From the NCBI GenBank assembly GCA_001464165.1, contig LNEX01000345.1:1-11378 (forward strand): a stretch of DNA of 11,378 nt, in the 5' to 3' direction. How positions within the stretch are numbered: the stretch's first letter is position 1; the number at the start of each line of letters is the position of its first letter. The position numbers were made by a program, and so were the translations under genes. This document shows positions 1-7,054 of the stretch, in pieces. This stretch comes from a bacterium Ga0077546. GTDB taxonomy: Bacteria > Cyanobacteriota > Vampirovibrionia > Obscuribacterales > Obscuribacteraceae. Under the pieces are notes generated by a model that saw nothing but the letters and a program-made list of their open reading frames with translations, ran no database searches and was not told the DNA's origin.

Positions 1-2
1 TC

Positions 3-89
3 ACTGGCAATAACGTAAAGCACCTAGAAGATGCTTGCGAACTAGCTCGCGGGCTGCAGCCATCGACGGTCATCATCGAGGCACAATAA
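3..89 (+). CDS. C-terminal tail of an unrecognised protein (partial)
   Basis: One open frame enters from the left edge and ends at TAA 87-89, giving 28 residues that end in STVIIEAQ. The other two forward frames stop within the first 20 bases, so this is the only candidate. The tail is mildly acidic with a helical pattern (HLEDACELARGL). I do not recognise the family and the fragment is too short for a functional call. Its stop codon lies inside the first ATAAACTA box, so any regulation at those boxes would overlap the end of this gene. Confidence 0.5.
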   Translation, partial: TGNNVKHLEDACELARGLQPSTVIIEAQ

Positions 90-141
90 ACTAAAAACCA
101 TCCGGCATGATAAACTAAAAATAATACACCTCAATAAACTA
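86..141 (+). repeat. Three ATAAACTA boxes at exact 24-bp spacing
   Basis: The octamer ATAAACTA occurs at 86-93, 110-117 and 134-141. The first two copies extend to ATAAACTAAAAA; the third continues as GAGA. The spacing is 24 bp both times, while the sequence between boxes is not conserved. The boxes lie between the upstream gene's stop and the first fic gene. They could be an iteron-like or operator array, or a decayed tandem repeat. The function is inferred. Confidence 0.55.
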
Positions 142-193
142 GAGATGAACAGATCGCGAACGCTTACTTAGGAGCGGCTTTCTAGGGGAGGTT

Positions 194-1594
194 ATGAAAG
201 GTTGGTATATTCCAACCCGCCCAGATCAACCAGGAGGCCAGAGCACGGCTTGGTTTGCCTCGTTCTGGCATTTTTGCGCCGACTACTTGAGAGACCGCTT
301 CGCAGAAGATTGGTGCCTTTCACCGGAAAACTCTTTGCTTTTGCACGTTGGAAATCGCGCAGTTCCCGCTCAACTGGTGGTGCGTTCTCCCAAGGCAAAA
401 AACAATACAACATCTCTTCCATACAGAACATCGATCTTAGATGCTCAACTCGCAATGCCACCCCAAGAACACACCCAACAAGTGGATGGACTCAATGTTT
501 ATTCACTGCCAGCGGCGTTAATGTTCTGCTCTCCAACATTCTTCAGACAAAACCCAACTGACGCCCGCGCAGCACTATCAGCCATCCCAAGCGCCTCAGA
601 CGTATTGAACATGCTGCTTGCAGGAGGGCACACCGTAGTTGCCGGACGTCTTGCTGGCGCGTTCAGAAACATAGGCCGGTCACGGATTGCAGATGACATT
701 GTGAACACAATGAAGGTTGCTGGATACGATTGCCGCGAAGAAGACCCGTTCGTAGCGCCAGCACCGATTATATTCTCGCGGACAGAGCGAAGCCCTTACG
801 TCAATCGCATCAAGCTAATGTGGGAGACAATACGGGACCCTGTGCTAGAGCGCTTTCCGACATCACCCAGTTTACCAAAAGATAAAAACGCTTACTTAAA
901 GCAGGTACAAGACAACTATGTCACAGACGCATACCACTCGCTGTCCATTGAAGGATACAGAGTTAGCCGCGAATTGATTGAGAAAGCCAGAAAGGGAAAT
1001 TGGAACCCAGACGCTGATGAGAAAGATCACGAGCTCAGAAATGCACTGGCAGCAAGAGGCTACTGGCAGTCATACCAGACTGTTCGCCAGAGCCTCGCCT
1101 TAGTACTTCGTGGCGCAAATCCTGGAGAAGTTGCAGATGATGATCATGGCAGATGGTATCGCGAGCTATTTGCTCCAAGCGTGACAGCCGGACTACTCAA
1201 ACCCTCTGACCTGGCAGGTTACAGAACTGATCAAGTATTCATACGCCATTCTAAGCATGTGCCACCAAGCAAGGACGCCGTCCGAGAATTGATGCCTGCA
1301 TTGTTCGAATTATTGCGCGAAGAAAAAGAGCCCGCTGTTCGTGCCGTGCTCGGACATTTTTTGTTCGTATACATTCATCCGTATATGGACGGCAACGGAC
1401 GCACCGGACGCTTCTTGATGAACGTGATGCTCGCTGCCGGTGGCTACCCATGGACGGTCATGCCGGTGGCCCGCCGAACTGAATACTTGAGCGCGCTGGA
1501 AGACGCGAGTGTCAATCAGAAAATTGTTCCCTTGGCTAACTTGCTTGCATTATTAGTTAGCGAAACAATGGCAGGAAAGCCAGAGGCTAAGTAA
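194..1594 (+). CDS. Fic-domain protein with long N-terminal domain (Fic1)
   Basis: This 466-residue protein is a probable Fic AMP-transferase (or another nucleotide/phosphate-moiety transferase), expected in the cytoplasm. The catalytic motif HPYMDGNGRTGR lies at residues 395-406, with catalytic His395 and the phosphate-binding GNGR loop. An inhibitory [S/T]xxxE[G/N] motif, SLSIEG, lies at 249-254 ahead of the Fic core, which marks a class II enzyme held off by its own helix, with Glu253 as the inhibitory residue. The first 200 or so residues (TRPDQPGGQS near the start, GGHTVVAGRLAGAFR around 150) form the extra domain seen in this long Fic type; they may sense or bind a target. The start is fixed: no other start codon exists in frame upstream before a TGA at 146-148. 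The SD GGGGAGG at 185-191 lies only 2 bases from the ATG, unusually close. The target is unknown. The family and intact active site are clear. Confidence 0.92.
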   Translation: MKGWYIPTRPDQPGGQSTAWFASFWHFCADYLRDRFAEDWCLSPENSLLLHVGNRAVPAQLVVRSPKAKNNTTSLPYRTSILDAQLAMPPQEHTQQVDGLNVYSLPAALMFCSPTFFRQNPTDARAALSAIPSASDVLNMLLAGGHTVVAGRLAGAFRNIGRSRIADDIVNTMKVAGYDCREEDPFVAPAPIIFSRTERSPYVNRIKLMWETIRDPVLERFPTSPSLPKDKNAYLKQVQDNYVTDAYHSLSIEGYRVSRELIEKARKGNWNPDADEKDHELRNALAARGYWQSYQTVRQSLALVLRGANPGEVADDDHGRWYRELFAPSVTAGLLKPSDLAGYRTDQVFIRHSKHVPPSKDAVRELMPALFELLREEKEPAVRAVLGHFLFVYIHPYMDGNGRTGRFLMNVMLAAGGYPWTVMPVARRTEYLSALEDASVNQKIVPLANLLALLVSETMAGKPEAK

Positions 1595-1687
1595 ATGGTT
1601 ATAGAGAAAGGGGCGTTGCCGGTCCGCAGGTTAAGCCAAAAGATTCAAAAAAGCAGCTGGCGCGGCATCTTGCTACAAAGAGAGATG

Positions 1688-1722
1688 AACGTGTCGAAAA
1701 AATCGTCTTTTTTCGACACGTT
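1688..1722. promoter_or_regulatory. Perfect 15-bp inverted repeat (TGTCGA sites 1 and 2)
   Basis: The arms aacgtgtcgaaaaaa (1688-1702) and ttttttcgacacgtt (1708-1722) match perfectly around the 5-base spacer tcgtc. Each arm carries a TGTCGA hexamer, at 1692-1697 forward and 1713-1718 reverse. The T run faces the loop rather than trailing the stem, so a DNA-binding site is more likely than a terminator. The site lies 79-113 bp upstream of fic2. Confidence 0.6.
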
Positions 1723-1725
1723 TCC

Positions 1726-1754
1726 TTGACCTGTCGATCCAATCGACATATCAT
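1726..1754 (+). promoter_or_regulatory. Sigma70-type promoter for fic2
   Basis: A -35 element TTGACC (1726-1731, 5 of 6 consensus) is followed after 17 bp by a -10 element TATCAT (1749-1754, 5 of 6). Transcription would start about 1761, some 40 bp ahead of the fic2 ATG. The spacer contains the inverted pair tgtcgat-cca-atcgaca, and the -10 straddles the left arm of the next inverted repeat. A protein bound at these sites should block RNA polymerase. Confidence 0.6.
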
Positions 1755-1767
1755 ATAAATATGTCGA
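1732..1767. promoter_or_regulatory. Operator-like TGTCGA sites 3-5 over the fic2 promoter
   Basis: Two overlapping inverted repeats share a middle site. The first is tgtcgat (1732-1738) / atcgaca (1742-1748) with a 3-base spacer. The second is tcgacatat (1743-1751) / atatgtcga (1759-1767) with a 7-base spacer. With the upstream palindrome this gives five TGTCGA hexamers in alternating orientation (+ - + - +). Their centres are 21, 19, 11 and 19 bp apart, close to whole helical turns. The likely binder is the C-terminal winged helix of Fic2 itself; that is inference. Confidence 0.6.
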
Positions 1768-1800
1768 AATTTGGGCTAATTTTAAACAGATAGGGATATT

Positions 1801-2880
1801 ATGGCTTTTGACCGCAATAAACCATTCAATCACTTGCCTGATTTACCTCCCAGCCAGGAGCTAGAAACCCATACTGTCTTAAAAAAATGCATAGCGGCCC
1901 GGGCTGCGCTTGCCGAACTCAAAGGCGCGGGAGGGCTTATTCCCAATCAGACTCTTCTGATTCGGTCGATCGGCCTGCAAGAAGCCAGATTGTCTTCCGA
2001 GATTGAAAACATCGTCACCACAACCGACGATCTCTATCAAGCAATGGCAGACTCAATCGACAAGGCCAATCCTGCTACAAAAGAGGTCTTGCGCTACCAG
2101 GAAGCGCTTGCTGCTGGCTACAAAACAATTATTCAACAGCCAATACTGACTACAAATCTGTTCTGTAGCATTGCTTCCCTCATAACGCAGCACGATATGA
2201 ACGTTCGCAAGATTCCGGGCACCAAAATTGTCGATGGCAACAGGAAGGCAATTTATACTCCGCCAGATGGTGAAGCGCTGATTCGCGACAAGTTAAAGAA
2301 CCTAGAACAATTCATCCATGACCATCAAGACTTAGACCCACTGGTGAAACTAGCAGTGATGCACTATCAGTTTGAGGCGATTCACCCATTCACCGATGGC
2401 AACGGCAGGACCGGAAGAATAATCAATATTCTCTATCTGGTACAACAGCAGCTGCTCTCAATGCCAGTGCTGTATCTTTCGCGCTACCTCATCGAACACA
2501 AAAATGAATACTACGCAGGGTTGCGTGGTGTCACCGAGAATTCGAACTGGGAGCAGTGGATAGCATTTTTTCTTGACGGTATCGAGCAAACAGCTCGTGA
2601 TACACGTGAAAAAATAGCTGAAATAAAATTGGCTATGGACGAAACTCAAGAGCTGATCAAAGAAAAATTGCCAAAGATCTATTCCAAAGATTTGGTTGAA
2701 ATTTTGTTCTACCACCCTTACTGCAAGATTCGATTTCTTGAAGACCGCGAGATTGCCCGCAGACAAACGGCTTCAAACTATCTGCGCTTACTTGAAGAAA
2801 TAGGTATTCTGCAGAGCGTGCGCTCTGGAAGAGAAACCTATTATATAAATCGACGCTTGCTTCGCATTCTTACTAGTTAG
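1801..2880 (+). CDS. Fic protein with N-terminal Fic_N and C-terminal winged helix (Fic2)
   Basis: This 359-residue protein has the layout and length of the Shewanella SoFic type. A Fic_N region carries the inhibitory motif SSEIEN at residues 65-70 (Ser65, Glu69, Asn70). The Fic core carries HPFTDGNGRTGR at 195-206 (catalytic His195). A C-terminal region from about 290 looks like a winged helix: the segment DREIARRQTASNYLRLLEE resembles a helix-turn-helix and is followed by a short beta wing with YYINRR. Family knowledge gives AMP transfer to a protein hydroxyl, with self-inhibition by Glu69. The start ATG 1801 follows a weak SD (agggat). The upstream promoter is embedded in a TGTCGA operator cluster, so the winged helix may repress its own gene. 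The gene is 206 bp downstream of Fic1 but has its own promoter, so it need not be co-transcribed. The target protein is unknown. Confidence 0.93.
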   Translation: MAFDRNKPFNHLPDLPPSQELETHTVLKKCIAARAALAELKGAGGLIPNQTLLIRSIGLQEARLSSEIENIVTTTDDLYQAMADSIDKANPATKEVLRYQEALAAGYKTIIQQPILTTNLFCSIASLITQHDMNVRKIPGTKIVDGNRKAIYTPPDGEALIRDKLKNLEQFIHDHQDLDPLVKLAVMHYQFEAIHPFTDGNGRTGRIINILYLVQQQLLSMPVLYLSRYLIEHKNEYYAGLRGVTENSNWEQWIAFFLDGIEQTARDTREKIAEIKLAMDETQELIKEKLPKIYSKDLVEILFYHPYCKIRFLEDREIARRQTASNYLRLLEEIGILQSVRSGRETYYINRRLLRILTS

Positions 2881-2896
2881 AATCTCGCAAAAGTTG

Positions 2897-2931
2897 CAAT
2901 TCAATTCAATTCAAATCAAATCAAATCATTT
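2897..2931 (+). repeat. Pentanucleotide tandem repeat, seven units
   Basis: After fic2 the bases run as three CAATT units, three CAAAT units and a final CATTT, all in a strict 5-bp register. The switch from one unit type to the other halfway suggests two rounds of slippage. It lies 140 bp upstream of the next gene and outside any coding frame. I see no good promoter beside it. Confidence 0.6.
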
Positions 2932-3070
2932 CGGCAAAGATTCAAGAAGAATTGGCAAAGTCGCATCCTCGCAAGACAACCCATCGCAATGCTGCTTCAT
3001 AAAGCCTTTTGGAATTTTGAATGTAATGATACGTTGTCTACTCTCCAACGAAAGTTTTGCGAGGTAGGCT

Positions 3071-4987
3071 ATGGCTGCGAATGAAACAATTAGCAGAGAG
3101 CAATTTGCCTCGTTGGTATTGAAGTTAATATCCGAGTACAGCGATGATCCGTGGCGGGCTGACTTGGAACAATTCTCGCTAAGTGCTGCCGGCGCAGGCG
3201 GGCCGAAGAACTTGTCACTGATAAGGTTCTATCAAGTCTACCTAGAGTCAAGCAGTCCAGATAATTTGCTAGCGTTGCAGCGGCAGATTAGATTGCTCAC
3301 TAACCCTGCCCCTCTGCCAACCAATAGAAATGATCTGTTAGCTCGCTTGTTGCCTTGCCTCCGCACGCTTTCCTCCTTTCAGACCAGCAACATCAAAGCC
3401 CGCGCTATGGCACCTCCAGATACTTCTTCTGGCGAGCTTGTCTTTTTTCCCTACGCCGATGTTCTGGCCGTTGGACTGGTCTTCGATAAGGGAGAAACTG
3501 TACAGCACGCAAGACATTTTGAACTTGAGCGCATCGGTCTTGACGCCGAAGCAGCAATAGACATTGCCGTTCAAAATCTCAAGCAATTGAGCCTTGATTC
3601 TATGCGCCCCGTCCAGTATGGGTTCTATACTTCACCCTGGAAAGATACCTACGACGGCTGCCGCCTGCTGCTCCCTGAGATTTTCTCAAAACTCTCAGTA
3701 CAGGGTGAAGTGGTTGCGCTCTCGGCCGCAGCAGACAACTTATTTGTGACTGGCTCAGAAGACATAATCGGCCTTGAGTTGATGACTACTCTGGGAGCAG
3801 CCTTGATGAAGTGTCCTTCCGGCCTCTCCGCACTGCCATTGGTGCTACGTGATGGCGCATGGGAATCATTTCAACTCGCCGTTGACCACCCCGCATTTGA
3901 TACCATAAATACCTATCGACAGAATGTCTTGAGGATGCTCTACAAAGAGCAAGAGGCCCTTCTGCAGCAATCTTCGCCAGCCGGTCGCAGCTCTAAGATC
4001 ACGCCTTTCGTCTTTGACCATGATAGAGAGAGAGGCTTTCTCTTCAGCAAAACAAGTGTTCTGGATGGTAGCGTCAACCTAATACCCGAAACCGACGTAG
4101 TAGAATTCTTCAAAAAGAACTGGCTGAGGCAGGAAGAGTGCGTGGCCAGAGCGTCCTTGGCCAGAGTGACTGAGATACTGGCGTCAAAGCTTACTAAAGA
4201 TCCGATTTTGCAGCCAGGTCGATGGTATCTAAATGAATTCCCTTCAGCAGCGGAACTTGCCGCACTCGGCAAGATGCCGCCAGAGCAATCGCCACTGGTA
4301 TCAGCGAAAACAAGTTTCGAAGAAACCGATTTGTCTGTTTTCGAAATTCTTGTGTCTCTTCCTATTCCGATGGGTGCCATACCTACCAGCTCTACGCTCG
4401 AAAAGCCGAACACACAAGTATGCGAGTTTATCTACTCGGGGTCGGTTAGCGAACTGCAAGAATTCTACCTATCTAATCTGCGGATTGGAGGCTTTAACCA
4501 GTTAGAGACTGAACAAGGTGCGTTCTTCGAAACTGGATTGTACGGAGCCGGATGCACGAGAGAGGTCACCTTCGGTCCAAGCAAGATACGCGGAGAATCT
4601 CTCTTGCGCCTTGTCAAGCGAGTCAGCTATGACACGCTAGCGACGCGCAATGCGCTAATTAAACAGAGCGAGAAATTGCGATCGCTAGAACAGTTTTTTG
4701 GTTTGTCTATACCAGAAGACACACGAATTAAGGGCGAATTTAGAACATCCGACAACAGTGGATCTCAGTATTTACTGTCTAACAATTCTCCCGATACACT
4801 TGTGCAATTCTTCCGAACGCAGATACTTGGTCCCTTTCCAATATACATGGGACCGGACAGCTCGGGCGGCCCTCATATTTTGATGGATACCGAATCGGGT
4901 ATTTCCGTCTTAGTCGCGGCCAAAACCACTGCCGAAGGCACTTTACTTACTCTGTCACGAGATTGGACACCCGGCAACAAGCCGTAG
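3071..4987 (+). CDS. DUF1444-like protein with duplicated C-terminal modules
   Basis: This is a 638-residue, apparently soluble protein; I see no signal peptide or membrane segment. Residues about 125-240 resemble DUF1444 (the Bacillus YtpQ family, unknown function): a strand-rich DVLAVGLVFDKG segment, then GLDAEAAIDIAVQNLKQLS, then CRLLLPEIF, then NLFVTGSED. YtpQ is only about 270 residues, so this protein is more than twice as long. The extra part contains two similar modules, about 431-520 and 547-630. Each runs as [L/S]IP, a variable strand, then S-x-x-x-L-x-x-F-[Y/F] and an aromatic/glycine turn, recalling small alpha-beta domains with the pattern 'S-x-E-x-V-x-x-F-Y'. The start ATG follows gagg at 3061-3064 with a 6-base spacer. 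It is 152 bp upstream of the glycosyltransferase gene. The function is unknown; the DUF1444 match was made by eye. Confidence 0.75.
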   Translation: MAANETISREQFASLVLKLISEYSDDPWRADLEQFSLSAAGAGGPKNLSLIRFYQVYLESSSPDNLLALQRQIRLLTNPAPLPTNRNDLLARLLPCLRTLSSFQTSNIKARAMAPPDTSSGELVFFPYADVLAVGLVFDKGETVQHARHFELERIGLDAEAAIDIAVQNLKQLSLDSMRPVQYGFYTSPWKDTYDGCRLLLPEIFSKLSVQGEVVALSAAADNLFVTGSEDIIGLELMTTLGAALMKCPSGLSALPLVLRDGAWESFQLAVDHPAFDTINTYRQNVLRMLYKEQEALLQQSSPAGRSSKITPFVFDHDRERGFLFSKTSVLDGSVNLIPETDVVEFFKKNWLRQEECVARASLARVTEILASKLTKDPILQPGRWYLNEFPSAAELAALGKMPPEQSPLVSAKTSFEETDLSVFEILVSLPIPMGAIPTSSTLEKPNTQVCEFIYSGSVSELQEFYLSNLRIGGFNQLETEQGAFFETGLYGAGCTREVTFGPSKIRGESLLRLVKRVSYDTLATRNALIKQSEKLRSLEQFFGLSIPEDTRIKGEFRTSDNSGSQYLLSNNSPDTLVQFFRTQILGPFPIYMGPDSSGGPHILMDTESGISVLVAAKTTAEGTLLTLSRDWTPGNKP

Positions 4988-5070
4988 CCATCAAAAGGAG
5001 CTGCAGAGTTTACTAGCACTCACCTATTAAAAAAACGGCCAATCTTTGCTCTGCTGTATCATAATCAAAA

Positions 5071-5115
5071 GTTGTGAGCGCTAATGGTTGCGAGCGCTAA
5101 AAGTTTTGCGCAAAA
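5071..5115. promoter_or_regulatory. Direct repeat plus palindrome upstream of the GT9 gene
   Basis: The 14-mer gttgtgagcgctaa (5071-5084) recurs as gttgcgagcgctaa (5087-5100), 13 of 14 identical and 16 bp apart. Each copy contains the palindromic hexamer AGCGCT. A perfect 12-bp palindrome, ttttgcgcaaaa, follows at 5104-5115, ending 24 bp before the start codon. A possible -10 element CATAAT lies at 5060-5065 but lacks a clear -35. The arrangement looks like a regulator-binding region; the binder is unknown. Confidence 0.4.
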
Positions 5116-5139
5116 AGAGTCTTAGACAAGGGAATTGAA

Positions 5140-6087
5140 GTGGCTTATTTTTTGGCACCAGTGGCAAATGGTCTGGGTGATCTAATTGTTTCTCTGCCTG
5201 CCTTGCAAGCGTTGATTAAGTCCGGCCAGCTAACTTACTTGATAACCCGCTCACCTTTTCAAGAAGGCTTAGAGGCGCGAATTGCGGGCTTGGCTGGGTC
5301 TATTCGCGAGGTCGATTTTGACACAGCCAAGCTCAAGGCCGATGACAACTATTTCAATCTTCGCAACCATCCACTGCAAACCGATCATATTTGGGCCTCA
5401 CCAGAGTTTGAGCGGCAATACCCAGGATACAAAATCAACCACGTATTGAAAGGTATCTGCGCAGACTTCGGTATTGCCGCCGACTACGATCAATTAACGC
5501 CGCTTCCATTCACTGCTCGCAGTGAAGCAAAAGACACGGTGCTTTTTATTCCTGGCTCTGCTGGCATAGTCAAATGTTGGCCAACCAAGCACTGGCTAGA
5601 CCTCGCCAAAGCTCTTCAATTGCGCGGGCAAAAAGTAGCAGTGCTGGGGCAACCGCAGCGCTCGGAGATTGTGCGAGATTGTTTGCAAGCGGGCTTAGAG
5701 CATATAGCAACGCCTAAAATCATTGATGCACTTGACGCGATTAGCTCCGCAAAATCTGTCGTAGCAGTAGATACAGGTCTTATGCATCTGGCCATTCATC
5801 AAAATATTCCCACTGTTTCTTTGTTTCGCTATAACACCATGTTTCAACGGGATTATCCCCATGTGCGCTCATTAGCAGCACCGCGGTGCCAGCAGAGCTG
5901 TATTGACCTAGAATTTTCAGCCGTTCCCAATAAGGTTATAGAATTTGATTCTGTTAAGGAAAACGAGAATCTCACCTACTGGGAAACCTGGAAGTGCACA
6001 GCCGAAAAATGGGAAGAGCGCTGCATGTGGGCCATCAGCGTAGAATCAGTTTTAAATGCGGTCAGTGAGTTAGGAAGCGTGAATTGA
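5140..6087 (+). CDS. Glycosyltransferase family 9 (heptosyltransferase-like)
   Basis: This 315-residue protein is of the ADP-heptose:LPS heptosyltransferase type (GT9, GT-B fold) and probably adds a sugar to an envelope glycan at the inner face of the membrane. Visible hallmarks are GLGDLIVSLPALQAL at 11-25 (N-terminal acceptor-side loop), the nucleotide-sugar region IPGSAGIVKCWPTKHWLDLA at 137-156, and DTGLMH at 211-216. A Cys-rich tail follows (Cys250, Cys254, Cys286, Cys295, with CMWAIS), as in many GT9 proteins. The start is GTG 5140, chosen because MAYFLAPVANGLGD begins directly at the first strand and an SD (aaggga) precedes it. The stop is 24 bp from the next gene's ATG, so the two are probably co-transcribed. 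The exact donor and acceptor cannot be told; a role in LPS core synthesis is inference. Confidence 0.85.
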   Translation: MAYFLAPVANGLGDLIVSLPALQALIKSGQLTYLITRSPFQEGLEARIAGLAGSIREVDFDTAKLKADDNYFNLRNHPLQTDHIWASPEFERQYPGYKINHVLKGICADFGIAADYDQLTPLPFTARSEAKDTVLFIPGSAGIVKCWPTKHWLDLAKALQLRGQKVAVLGQPQRSEIVRDCLQAGLEHIATPKIIDALDAISSAKSVVAVDTGLMHLAIHQNIPTVSLFRYNTMFQRDYPHVRSLAAPRCQQSCIDLEFSAVPNKVIEFDSVKENENLTYWETWKCTAEKWEERCMWAISVESVLNAVSELGSVN

Positions 6088-6111
6088 ATCTCAAAAATGG
6101 AGACCACCTAA

Positions 6112-7038
6112 ATGAGCCAGCTTGATCATATTTATGACGCCATTGTAGTTGGTGCCGGGCCGGCTGGCATAAGTTGTGCCCTTGAATGCATCGAGAATGC
6201 TTTAGACGTTATTGTTCTTGATCGCGCAGAGCGCATCGGCGGGCAACTGTCATCGATACCAGGGCCATTGCAAAATTTCTCAGCGGGCTTTTATGCCACT
6301 GGTGATGCCTTGCGCGACGAGATGGAAAAGGTTGCCAACCTCGCTTTGCCCCAGCGCATAGTGACCGGAATAAATGTCGAATCTTTCAAGTTATCAGAGC
6401 GTACACTTCAAACGAATCAAGGCACCCTGAAAGCACGCACCATCTTTTTGGCCACCGGCTATCGCGTGCGCGAATTAGATATTAGCCTAACTACTGGTTT
6501 TGAGAAAGACATTTACTACCATAGTGGTTCTTTCAAGAAAGAACTTGCGAATAAGAACTTGGTAGTGATCGGAGGAGGCGATAGTGCCATGTTTACAGCA
6601 CTAGATATGGCAGAAATTTGTCCAGATATCAAAGTACTTGTGCGTGGTACCACACTGAAGGCGCGTCCAGATGTTATGGCGAGAGTTGATGCACATCCTC
6701 GCATTACCGTCTTACTAAATACCAGTCTAAAGACATTGAAAGGTGCGCCGAATCTTCAATCAGTAGTTGTCGCAAATCCAGACGGCGAAACCGAATTACC
6801 TTGCCACGAGTTAATTGCCAAACTTGGCTATGCGCCAAACACAGAAGCATTTATAGACCAACTCAAAAGCGATGAACGAGGCCACGTAATCGTTGACCAG
6901 AGTTTTGCCACTTCTATTGAAGGCGTCTTTGCTGGCGGTGACATCGTGCAACCAGGCTACGACCGCATTGCCTTTGCCTCAGGCAGCGGAATGATGGCAG
7001 CTCGGTCTATGCGCAAATTAGTTGGTCACAATGTTTAA
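6112..7038 (+). CDS. Thioredoxin-reductase-like FAD/NAD(P) oxidoreductase lacking CxxC
   Basis: This 308-residue two-dinucleotide-binding-domain flavoprotein is of the thioredoxin reductase fold. It has an FAD-binding GAGPAG at 14-19, an ERIGGQL-like segment at 40-46, ATGYR at 114-118, an NAD(P)-binding GGGDSA at 154-159, and the C-terminal FAD motif GVFAGGDIV at 271-279. Where thioredoxin reductase carries its redox CxxC (around 135-140, just before the NADPH domain) this protein has YYHSGS, so it cannot reduce thioredoxin by the usual dithiol relay. Known relatives without CxxC are ferredoxin/flavodoxin-NADP reductases of this fold and YpdA-like reductases; I cannot choose between them. It has an SD (ggag 6099-6102) and lies 24 bp after the GT9 gene. 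Its last 226 bp occur again at 10456-10681, and its present 3' end may have been supplied by the inserted block. Confidence 0.88.
   Translation: MSQLDHIYDAIVVGAGPAGISCALECIENALDVIVLDRAERIGGQLSSIPGPLQNFSAGFYATGDALRDEMEKVANLALPQRIVTGINVESFKLSERTLQTNQGTLKARTIFLATGYRVRELDISLTTGFEKDIYYHSGSFKKELANKNLVVIGGGDSAMFTALDMAEICPDIKVLVRGTTLKARPDVMARVDAHPRITVLLNTSLKTLKGAPNLQSVVVANPDGETELPCHELIAKLGYAPNTEAFIDQLKSDERGHVIVDQSFATSIEGVFAGGDIVQPGYDRIAFASGSGMMAARSMRKLVGHNV
6813..7038 (+). repeat. Left copy of 226-bp direct repeat (flavoprotein 3' end)
   Basis: This copy is codons 235-308 plus the stop of the flavoprotein gene. It aligns without gaps to 10456-10681 at a constant offset of 3643. Positions 6813-6890 are identical (78 bp). 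From 6891 on there are 20 substitutions in 148 bp. Immediately 5' of 6813, and after the stop codon 3', the two copies share nothing. It could be the attL-like junction of an inserted segment. Confidence 0.85.
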
Positions 7039-7054
7039 AACATATCCAAACCTA

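Noticed and set aside
1688..1722. The perfect inverted repeat as a rho-independent terminator for fic1
   Set aside because: The T run is on the loop side of the stem and the stem base is followed by mixed bases. The same hexamer recurs in the promoter, so a binding site fits better.
194..2880. A toxin-antitoxin pair in which one Fic gene neutralises the other
   Set aside because: Both proteins carry a complete active site and their own inhibitory motif, and neither resembles a small Fic antitoxin.
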